Of a stretch of 6,985 nucleotides of DNA, positions 1 through 4,573 are shown in pieces (position 1 is the stretch's first letter; every line of letters begins with the position of its first letter). The notes beneath the pieces are model-generated. The model was not told where the DNA came from and ran no database searches. It saw nothing but the letters and a program-made list of their open reading frames with translations. The stretch is from Methanosarcina sp. (GTDB taxonomy: Archaea > Halobacteriota > Methanosarcinia > Methanosarcinales > Methanosarcinaceae). The position numbers and the translations under genes were made by a program. The stretch covers positions 1 to 6,985 of the forward strand of contig JADGNM010000134.1 in the NCBI GenBank assembly GCA_017883485.1, read 5' to 3'.

Positions 1-91
1 TATAGATTTTGATCGGAATCAAAAAGAGGCGAGGGTCCACTTCATCCCCAACCTGAAGGTCGGGGTATTCGTGACCCTCTGCGCTCCCTAG
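1..91 (+). mobile_element. Possible IS200/IS605-type right end with the tail of a reading frame
   Basis: A frame open from the left edge (from base 2) ends in TAG at 89-91 and gives a 29-residue tail containing NQKEA and FIPNLKVGVFVTLCAP. The same DNA folds into a two-level hairpin: GAGGGTC (31-37) pairs with GACCCTC (73-79), and inside it CCCCAACC (46-53) pairs with GGTCGGGG (58-65) around a TGAA loop with one mismatch. Hairpins with CCCC-ACC/GGT-GGGG arms just at or after tnpB are familiar at right ends of IS200/IS605 elements in methanosarcinas, where they serve as transposase recognition structures and the end of the guide-like RNA. That assignment comes from memory of the family, not a search. 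The body of any element lies left of the window, so the peptide may be the true C-terminus of TnpB or merely frame-open structured DNA. Confidence 0.4.
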
Positions 92-248
92 TAATAAACT
101 GGAAGTTTACGAAGAAGAATGCTGATGAGAAGATGTCCAAGTATTATGTTCCATAATTAAATTGTTGCGACACTAGTAGGTGTATGTTCTAAAAAAGTTA
201 AAGATGTAAGAATAATAATAAAAACAGTATTTGCTGTTAGAATAAAGA

Positions 249-365
249 TTGGGTTGTGGATGTGAGTTACAAAAATCTCAAACAGACATAAAAATCTTTC
301 CACATTATCCCAAAAATGGGAATGTGCCTATTATGTTAGAGATTCGATAAATGACTCACACCCAA
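249..365. repeat. Long multi-segment imperfect inverted repeat (117-bp hairpin)
   Basis: Six collinear paired segments nest around a single four-base loop. From outside in: TTGGG 249-253 with CCCAA 361-365; TGTGAGTTA 261-269 with TGACTCACA 352-360 (one T-G pair); AATCTC 274-279 with GAGATT 339-344; ACATAA 286-291 with TTATGT 331-336; CACATT 301-306 with AATGTG 321-326; CCCA 309-312 with TGGG 317-320, loop AAAA. About 36 pairs are interrupted by internal loops. The order and nesting make chance pairing unlikely. It begins nine bases after the stop of the minus-strand 41-codon ORF, so it could be that gene's 3' structure, a small RNA, or a MITE-like palindromic remnant. No poly-T tract marks a clear terminator. 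Confidence 0.7.
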
Positions 366-373
366 AAAACTAT

Positions 374-499
374 TTACTTGCAGGTATCCAGAAAACTTTT
401 CTTTTTACCGCCTCTCTGTTCAGAGGGGTGTATCGGTTCAACTTTGGCTTCTTCTTCGTTCTTCGGTTCTGCCTTTTTTTCTTCGTTATGATGGGTCAT
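374..499 (-). CDS. Small highly charged protein (41 aa), unknown function
   Basis: This short minus-strand ORF starts with ATG at 499-497 and ends with TAA at 376-374. A good Shine-Dalgarno sequence, AAGGAG (complement of 508-513), lies eight bases before the ATG, which is the main reason to believe the gene. The product begins MTHHNEEKKAEPKNEEE and ends GGKKKSFLDTCK. It is rich in Glu and Lys, has four Pro or Gly breaks, no hydrophobic stretch and no signal peptide, and carries a single Cys at the penultimate position. It is probably soluble and largely disordered. AT-rich TATA-like sequence lies upstream at about 521-545. The 117-bp hairpin follows directly downstream. I do not recognise a family; small proteins of this size are known to be expressed in Methanosarcina, but nothing here gives a function. 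Confidence 0.55.
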   Translation of the reverse strand: MTHHNEEKKAEPKNEEEAKVEPIHPSEQRGGKKKSFLDTCK

Positions 500-935
500 A
501 TATACAACTCCTTAATCAGATTATATTTTTGAAAATAATATCTTTATCACAATTTTCGCTCTCGTTTCCCGGATCACGTTACCTTTAAAGGACTCCTATA
601 TTTCAGGTTTCCTCCGATGCTTTTACGATCTCTGTTACTGAAGCTAATGAAGGATTACCTGGTCCTTTCGCTCACCAGATCCCTGCATGCAGCTTGCAAA
701 AGAGATTTGATGATACTTTTTCGTTTCGATCCATAGATTTTTTGAGTCTAAAGGGTCCTTCTTTTAGATTTATTGACAGTTTTCTTCCATTCCTCCTTTC
801 TATCAATACATCTCCAGATTAAACCGAATTTGAAAATCTGTGCCTGGTTTTGAGATTCTTAATAACTATGGAATCGTCAAAATTTAGAGTTGATCCCATG
901 GCAATTAGCCGATATAATCAAATTTTCTTCAGGCC
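500..935. other. Gene-free interval upstream of the small ORF
   Basis: No convincing coding region was seen on either strand. Short perfect palindromes occur: CCTTTAAAGG at 582-591 and CTGCATGCAG at 683-692. On the minus strand AAAGGAGGAATG (complement, near 790-801) has a strong Shine-Dalgarno look, but the ATG is only one base away and the frame closes after six codons. A 20-codon minus-strand ORF (MDRNEKVSSN...) nearby lacks a ribosome binding site. I treat the interval as regulatory or decayed DNA. Confidence 0.5.
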
Positions 936-1050
936 ACAATATTCAGTTATCCTAGTAGTTATTACAATTATCCCTTAATTATTTTAAATTAATTACACAA
1001 AAAATTGTTTTTAGACGAAAGATACTTTCACGTAAAATATTTTGAGGTCA
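936..1050 (+). repeat. Direct repeat copy A (diverged, longer copy)
   Basis: This AT-rich segment matches copy B at about 1447-1540 in order and spacing. Shared blocks include ACAATAT, TTATCCT, TAGTTATT, TTTTAAATTAATT, AAAAATTGTTT, GAC-AAAGATACT and CGTAAAA. Copy A has roughly 20 extra bases in the middle (ACAATTATCCCTTAATTATT), which look like an internal partial duplication of its own TTATCCT-TAGTTATT part. It has no coding capacity. The pair brackets the candidate structured RNA. Confidence 0.65.
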
Positions 1051-1218
1051 AAGATGGTTTAATAATAGGCTATTTTCAATATTTTTTGGAATAATCAAAA
1101 TTTATCACTGGTCTTGCATTCTGAGATTTTAACATAATAAGAACTGTCCTTAAGATTGGATGAATTATAAAAGTAAATCAAATATCTGAAAAAGGATAAA
1201 AAGTACATTACAGAAATG

Positions 1219-1255
1219 TTTTATAAACCCTGATAGAAGTTTTGTGAACACAAAA
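1219..1255 (+). promoter_or_regulatory. TATA-like box plus perfect inverted repeat TTTTGTG-AA-CACAAAA
   Basis: TTATAAA at 1221-1227 resembles an archaeal TATA box. Start sites in archaea usually fall about 25 bases downstream, near 1248-1252. Exactly there lies a perfect inverted repeat, TTTTGTG (1240-1246), AA, CACAAAA (1249-1255). A palindrome over the start site is the classic place for a repressor operator. The transcript would run into the folded region at 1277-1396. The binding protein is unknown; the sequence does not match the NrpR operator pattern GGAA-N6-TTCC. Confidence 0.4.
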
Positions 1256-1276
1256 GGCGCATTAAAAAAGATTTGA

Positions 1277-1396
1277 AGTAAGCCTGGGAGACTTATTTCC
1301 TTCAACTGCAGCTCACGATACAGTCGTTCCGAAAATATGCCCCCTCAAGCATATTTGTTCGGTGTCGGATCAACGTCTTCCAGGCAATTCTTTACT
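1277..1396 (+). ncRNA. Candidate structured RNA (two strong stems on a closed domain)
   Basis: An 11-bp closing stem pairs GCCTGGGAGAC (1282-1292) with GTCTTCCAGGC (1375-1385). Its single non-Watson-Crick pair, G1288 with T1379, is a G-U wobble only if the plus strand is transcribed. AGTAA (1277-1281) can extend it to TTACT (1392-1396) across a bulge. Inside, CCGAA-AATATGC (1329-1340) pairs with GCATATT-TG-TTCGG (1349-1362) over an eight-base CCCCTCAA loop and a two-base bulge. A weak ACTG (1305-1308)/CAGT (1321-1324) pairing would make a three-way junction. It has no open reading frame and lies between two repeat copies with a promoter-like block upstream. It could be a small RNA, a leader element without its gene, or the folded core of a mobile repeat. 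No known riboswitch class was recognised. Confidence 0.5.
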
Positions 1397-1446
1397 CACA
1401 TTTCCTACCGGTTGTTCATCACTCTTTCTACATATTGGGCTCCGTT

Positions 1447-1540
1447 ACAATATACAATTATCCTGCTAGTTATTTTAAATTAATTGTAAGAAAAATTGTT
1501 TCTCGACAAAAGATACTCCTGCGTAAAAGGTTTTAAAATC
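1447..1540 (+). repeat. Direct repeat copy B (diverged, shorter copy)
   Basis: This is the second copy of the element at 936-1050, about 510 bp away in the same orientation. It keeps ACAATAT, TTATCCT, TAGTTATTTTAAATTAATT, AAAAATTGTTT, GACAAAAGATACT and CGTAAAA, with substitutions spread through and about 20 bases fewer in the middle. It lies downstream of the candidate structured RNA. Confidence 0.65.
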
Positions 1541-1577
1541 GAACAACAATTTGATATTATTTCGTTTTTTATTGTTT

Positions 1578-1615
1578 TAGTGGTCCATTACTAACTTGTT
1601 GATCAACGACCACTG
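1578..1615. other. Inverted repeat enclosing a perfect palindrome
   Basis: AGTGGTC (1579-1585) pairs with GACCACT (1608-1614), and a T-G pair extends it at 1578/1615. The 22-base loop contains the perfect 10-bp palindrome GTTGATCAAC (1598-1607). It sits about 145 bp beyond the stop of the FilR1 gene, so it might be a 3'-end structure, a protein-binding site, or chance. Nothing else was seen between 1541 and 1760. Confidence 0.35.
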
Positions 1616-1760
1616 GACGTTATTCATTTCTCCAGGAATCATGTTACCGATTATCCATAGTGCAAGTTTCTCAAATATCAATTAGAGGCTGTATTTCTAA
1701 GCTTCATGAGTTTAAGTCTGCTGTTCTTCCGTCCCCGTAGCTTTCTTATCCGTCCTGTAG

Positions 1761-2546
1761 CTATATCTCATAAATCCTTTCAGAACGCTGTTCATAATAA
1801 TCATATAGTTCTTCTCCCCAGGCCAGAGCTCCAGGCTCAAAGCATATAATGTATTTCCGGTCAAAAACCGCATTCTTTGGGAAAAGTGCCATTGCCATGA
1901 AATTATCCGCAGACGTGATAGCCGGTATCCTATCGCAGTCAGTACAGACAAAAAGTTTGGCGCGTTCTAATTTTAGAAATTTCTCAGTTTGTTCTCTATA
2001 ATCCTCGACCCACCTTCTCAGGATTGGCTGTGGAAGAATAAGCGATACGGATACCCCATTTTCGGCAGTTTTGAGATAAAAGGAAGGAAAGAGAGGATGA
2101 AAGTAAGGAATCGCAGCCCCAAGCCTTGTTGCCTTCTCAGCATTATCTATATACCTGGGAATGAGTTCAAAAATACGATCTATTTGAGGCTCGATTAAAG
2201 TGCAGTGCCCAAATTCGTTTATTCGCCGCAGGAGAAAAGGTGGAATCTCACTCATATCCCTATCAGCCCAGTAGTCTGCATTTTCTTCCAGGACAGAAAC
2301 GGTATCCAGAAGAGGCTTCATTTTATCAGCTACAATTTTCCCTATTTCGCTAAGCCTGTAGAGGTTTTTTTCCTGGACTATAAGGTTCTGTTCTTTGAGC
2401 TTTTTTACCTGCAGCTGGATCGACGTTGCACTGGCATTAAGCCTCTTTTTGATAGTTTCTATATCCTTTGGTCCTTCAAGCAGAAGGAGAAGCACATTCG
2501 TCCTTTTTTCTGAGAGAAGGATCAGATCTAGCAGAGAATTTTCCAT
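1761..2546 (-). CDS. FilR1/DUF1724-type winged-helix transcriptional regulator (261 aa)
   Basis: This is a predicted cytoplasmic DNA-binding regulator. Residues about 8-72 form a winged helix: SEKRTNVLLLLLEGPKDIETIKKRL, then the recognition helix NASATSIQLQVKKLKEQNLI and the wing VQEKNLYRLSEIGK. After a linker, residues about 120-255 match the FilR1 (DUF1724) domain in layout, with the stretches RLGAAIPYFHPLFP, GVSVSLILPQPILRRW, AKLFVCTDCDRIPAI and a final acidic-aromatic tail. The length is normal for the family. In Methanosarcina, members of this ArsR-like group (the Msr proteins) control methyltransferase genes for methylotrophic growth; the target here is unknown because no such gene is adjacent. 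The start is ATG at 2546, with a TATA-like TTATATTTT (complement of ~2619-2628) upstream but no strong Shine-Dalgarno. It ends in TAG, with TAA five codons further on. Confidence 0.85.
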   Translation of the reverse strand: MENSLLDLILLSEKRTNVLLLLLEGPKDIETIKKRLNASATSIQLQVKKLKEQNLIVQEKNLYRLSEIGKIVADKMKPLLDTVSVLEENADYWADRDMSEIPPFLLRRINEFGHCTLIEPQIDRIFELIPRYIDNAEKATRLGAAIPYFHPLFPSFYLKTAENGVSVSLILPQPILRRWVEDYREQTEKFLKLERAKLFVCTDCDRIPAITSADNFMAMALFPKNAVFDRKYIICFEPGALAWGEELYDYYEQRSERIYEI

Positions 2547-3007
2547 ATTATGCGCCTGAACCGGATACTATGGCCTTACTCGGAAACTGGAAAATATGAG
2601 AGGAACCCAAATAAAACTAAAATATAATCGTTTATTAATAAAAGCTTGAAGATTTGTTGTTAATATATTTTCCTCTTCCCGTTGTAAACATCATGAATTT
2701 TCGTCTGTTATTTTACTATGTAGGTGATTTCTTCCCTTATGAAATCTCTATTCAGAAACTTAATTTCAAAATGTATATTTTGCATAATAGGCTATAAACT
2801 CTCTATTACTTAGAATTATTTTACTAAAGTTACATTAATATCAAGCCTTTATGAGTATAGATTAAAACTGAGGAAGTAACTATCGACAAAAAGCCCTCAT
2901 GATGAGCTTTCCTTCTCATGATCTATCGCAGGCTCCGCCAAATGAGCAGAAACAAGATCAAGTTAAGGGAATTTAAAAAATTCCAACATTTGACCAGCTG
3001 TTTGAAA
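2547..3007. other. Gene-free interval between two minus-strand genes
   Basis: About 460 bp holding the promoter region of the FilR1 gene (TATA-like at 2619-2628) and otherwise no supported gene. GGAATTT (2968-2974) and AAATTCC (2978-2984) form a 7-bp inverted repeat around AAA. CTCATGAT occurs twice between about 2897 and 2925. A minus-strand frame near 2888-2963 reads VSAHLAEPAIDHEKESSS before a stop, but it has no start and may be a relic or chance. Confidence 0.5.
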
Positions 3008-3051
3008 AGGGCATAATAACCAAATCTGGCCTAATTAAGTAATTATGCCCT
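3008..3051. terminator. Perfect 10-bp inverted repeat downstream of the zinc-finger-like gene
   Basis: AGGGCATAAT (3008-3017) pairs perfectly with ATTATGCCCT (3042-3051) around a 24-base loop that has its own small CCA/TGG pairing. It lies 33-76 bases past the minus-strand stop at 3084, so a 3'-end or transcript-stabilising role is plausible. Archaeal termination mainly uses T tracts and only a short TTTT-rich run follows on the minus strand, so the terminator label is tentative. Confidence 0.35.
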
Positions 3052-3083
3052 CATGTCTGATTTATTAATTGCCGCTGCCAAGA

Positions 3084-3533
3084 CTATTTTGTATTATACA
3101 TTTGAGGTGGATATCCTATACTGAACTTAACAGCATTGTCAAGCGCAAATAAGGAAGTTACCTTTTTAGCGTAACTACCCAGCTCTTCAGGATCAGCAAA
3201 ATAAAGCCTTTTCCTGTCCGGGCAATACATACCAAGCTCAAGCTGGACCCTATCAATAAGTCCGCTACAGCAGGCTCCTGTAATCCCGTAGTTCTCCTTC
3301 AAGATTCCAGCAAGGACTTCTATCTCAATTCCATCATTAATTACTTTTTGCAGGCTCTGTAAGATATTCCTGACAAGCTCATCTTCTGTAAGAGAATCAG
3401 TTACTTTAATATTTTCAACCATATACCTGCAAGCCTGTCCTTCCCCTTCGAAGTTCAGATGTTCCATAGCGTGCAGCCTTACATTGTGATATACGTCTGT
3501 ATCACAAACCGGGCAATGTGCTTTTATAAACAT
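3084..3533 (-). CDS. Small protein with a C2H2-like zinc-binding signature (149 aa), unknown function
   Basis: The N-terminus shows C7-x2-C10-x10-H21-x3-H25, starting HCPVCD. This spacing resembles a C2H2 zinc finger with ten instead of the usual twelve residues between the pairs; metal binding is inferred. More cysteines occur at 35, 88, 89 and 104 (ACCSGL, MYCPDRKRLYF). Residues about 48-100 look helical, including DELVRNILQSLQKVINDG. No membrane segment is seen. The ATG at 3533 is supported by a strong GGGGG Shine-Dalgarno six bases upstream and by a TATA-like TATATATT (complement of ~3574-3581). The leader holds a hairpin that covers the ribosome binding site. The gene ends in TAG; an in-frame TGA follows ten codons later. 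I do not recognise the family. It could be a regulator, but a metal-binding structural protein is equally possible. Confidence 0.75.
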   Translation of the reverse strand: MFIKAHCPVCDTDVYHNVRLHAMEHLNFEGEGQACRYMVENIKVTDSLTEDELVRNILQSLQKVINDGIEIEVLAGILKENYGITGACCSGLIDRVQLELGMYCPDRKRLYFADPEELGSYAKKVTSLFALDNAVKFSIGYPPQMYNTK

Positions 3534-3541
3534 CTTTTTCC

Positions 3542-3557
3542 CCCTAAGTATTTAGGG
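3542..3557 (-). promoter_or_regulatory. Hairpin/palindrome overlapping the ribosome binding site
   Basis: CCCTAA-GTAT-TTAGGG is a perfect 6-bp inverted repeat. In the minus-strand transcript the second arm, TTAGGG, contains the first three Gs of the five-G Shine-Dalgarno sequence of the 149-residue gene. The TATA-like box at ~3574-3581 places the transcript start near 3552-3556, so the 5' leader would consist almost entirely of this hairpin plus the AAAAAG spacer. It could restrain translation, or act in DNA as an operator at the start site. Confidence 0.5.
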
Positions 3558-3723
3558 ATTTAAAGTATTCTGAAATATATAACGAATAGTCAAGCAGGCT
3601 GAAAGTAATCAAAAGATCAAGCGAGAGACAAATTTCAATGTTGAGAGGATGGAAAGTATTTCCTTAGGAATGGCATGCAAATAGAGACACAGCAATGAGT
3701 AGAATTACAGCAACAGTTACAAA

Positions 3724-4092
3724 TTAGTCGAAAACGACCCTTCTAGATCCATCCTCTTTGTTTATTTTTTCTTTCTCCGATCCTAAGGTGTCCTTTCCCA
3801 TGGATTCTAAACCTCGGTACAAAAGAATCTTAGCGCCTTCTTCCCGTGAGACGCCTAGTTTTTTGGCCAGTTGGTCTATAGTCTGAACGTCAGGCTTGGA
3901 TAAAAACAGAGGTTCTACCTCATCTCGGCCCCAGCGGACGAGTACTATTTTTTCTATTCCAAGCTTCATTAATTGCATCACGCAAAATTCTATAGCATGA
4001 GAACGGCTGCTAAATATTTTTTCTTCAGATGAGACTTTATCCAGCCAGGCTGCAATTTTTTCATCTATCGTAATCGTGAAGCGCTCTTTCAT
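3724..4092 (-). CDS. Ribbon-helix-helix transcriptional regulator (122 aa)
   Basis: The ATG start at 4092 places a ribbon-helix-helix domain at the very N-terminus: strand RFTITID (4-10), helix EKIAAWLDKVSSEE (11-24), turn FSSRS (27-31) and helix HAIEFCVMQLMKLG (32-45). An upstream in-frame TTG at 4113 would add seven residues (MKIIIQL) before the strand and is less typical. RHH proteins dimerise and insert the paired strands into the major groove. A second helical unit, TIDQLAKKLGVSREEGAKILLYRGL (71-95), looks like another helix-turn-helix or a half RHH. The tail is charged. A palindrome ATACCATGGTAT lies 29-40 bases upstream of the start, fitting autoregulation. The gene stands divergent from the 62-codon ORF and the kinase. 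Targets beyond its own promoter are unknown. Confidence 0.8.
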   Translation of the reverse strand: MKERFTITIDEKIAAWLDKVSSEEKIFSSRSHAIEFCVMQLMKLGIEKIVLVRWGRDEVEPLFLSKPDVQTIDQLAKKLGVSREEGAKILLYRGLESMGKDTLGSEKEKINKEDGSRRVVFD

Positions 4093-4120
4093 CAATTGTA
4101 TAATTATTTTCAATATTCAA

Positions 4121-4198
4121 ATACCATGGTATGATAATATCACTATGTTTTTATATTATATTATATAGTAAGCGTTAAATATGATAAAATCATACTAT
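4121..4198. promoter_or_regulatory. Divergent promoter/operator region with palindromes
   Basis: ATACCATGGTAT (4121-4132) is a perfect 12-bp palindrome. Two related boxes follow: TATGATAATATCACTAT (4130-4146) and TATGATAAAATCATACTAT (4180-4198); the second contains arms TATGAT/ATCATA around AAA. Between them, 4150-4168 is a run of TATA-like sequence that could serve both directions. On the minus strand the start site would then fall on the 12-bp palindrome. Paired, symmetric short sites are typical of RHH operators, and RHH genes lie on both sides. Confidence 0.5.
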
Positions 4199-4223
4199 CT
4201 GCAACTGAAAAAGGGAAAAGATT

Positions 4224-4412
4224 TTGAAAGCATGGGGAAAAAAACTGAGTCTCAGGCAAGAAGCCTGTGGTATTCTTGATCGAATTGTAAATACTATTGA
4301 TCGAATTGTAAATATGGAAAGGCAATATAACAGCCATTCCACTGCAGCTATTCTGCTGCGGTTCGCATTGTGCAGGTTACTTTCAGAAAAGAAGAGATGC
4401 TCACATGACTGA
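4224..4412 (+). CDS. Possible small RHH-like protein with internal 7-residue duplication (62 aa)
   Basis: The frame begins at TTG 4224, after AGGGA at a usable distance, and ends in TGA; no ATG is available before codon 31. Leaving out one copy of a 7-residue repeat, residues 8-53 align with RHH proteins: strand KLSLRQ, helix EACGILDRIV, turn QYNSHS, helix TAAILLRFALCRLL. The motif LDRIVNMERQYNSHS parallels LDKVSSEEKIFSSRS of the neighbouring 122-residue RHH protein position by position. The repeat is exact in DNA: an 18-bp unit starting TTGATCGAATTG at 4276-4293 and again at 4297-4314 (period 21), giving DRIVNTI-DRIVN and inserting two helical turns into the first helix. It could be a working variant, a decaying copy, or a chance frame; the weak start keeps confidence moderate. 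Confidence 0.42.
   Translation: MKAWGKKLSLRQEACGILDRIVNTIDRIVNMERQYNSHSTAAILLRFALCRLLSEKKRCSHD
4276..4314 (+). repeat. 21-bp-period tandem duplication inside the 62-codon ORF
   Basis: Two identical 18-bp units (4276-4293 and 4297-4314), separated by CTA, keep the reading frame. The identity of the copies suggests a recent slippage event or selection for the sequence. Confidence 0.85.
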
Positions 4413-4483
4413 AGAAACTTGAAAGGATCGATAATTGCCCTGCAGCAAAAAGCCTGCCTCCCTGAAAGAAAGAAGGGCTATAT

Positions 4484-4530
4484 CGTAATTACCATATTAC
4501 GTAGTAAAAACTTCGCGACACTATATATAC
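4484..4530 (+). promoter_or_regulatory. Kinase gene promoter with inverted repeat upstream of TATA box
   Basis: CTATATATAC (4521-4530) is a clear archaeal TATA-like box, 44 bases before the kinase ATG. It predicts a start near 4548-4552 and a leader of about 22-26 bases carrying the GGAG Shine-Dalgarno (4564-4567). About 20 bases upstream of the TATA box is a 6-6-6 inverted repeat, CGTAAT-TACCAT-ATTACG (4484-4501). Its centre, TACCAT, is the same hexamer found in the palindrome before the 122-residue RHH gene, suggesting a shared binding protein. Confidence 0.5.
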
Positions 4531-4573
4531 ATTTCTAAAGAACTAGGTAGCAAATTAATAATCGGAGATTGAA

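Noticed and set aside
780..805. Strong Shine-Dalgarno-like AAAGGAGGA on the minus strand
   Set aside because: The following ATG is one base away and the frame closes after six codons; no better start lies at the right distance.
936..1540. CRISPR array
   Set aside because: Only two diverged copies of ~100 bp exist, without regular short spacers.
1712..1951. 79-codon minus-strand frame
   Set aside because: It overlaps the C-terminal part of the FilR1 gene in another frame and has no family resemblance.
1989..2513. Two plus-strand frames of 69 and 102 codons
   Set aside because: They are antisense to the well-supported FilR1 regulator and look like shadow translations.
2888..2963. Minus-strand peptide VSAHLAEPAIDHEKESSS
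   Set aside because: It is short, has no start, and is closed by a stop upstream; insufficient to call a pseudogene.
2968..2984. GGAATTT-AAA-AAATTCC as an NrpR nitrogen operator
   Set aside because: The GGAA and TTCC elements are separated by nine bases, not the six of the known operator, and no nitrogen gene is adjacent.
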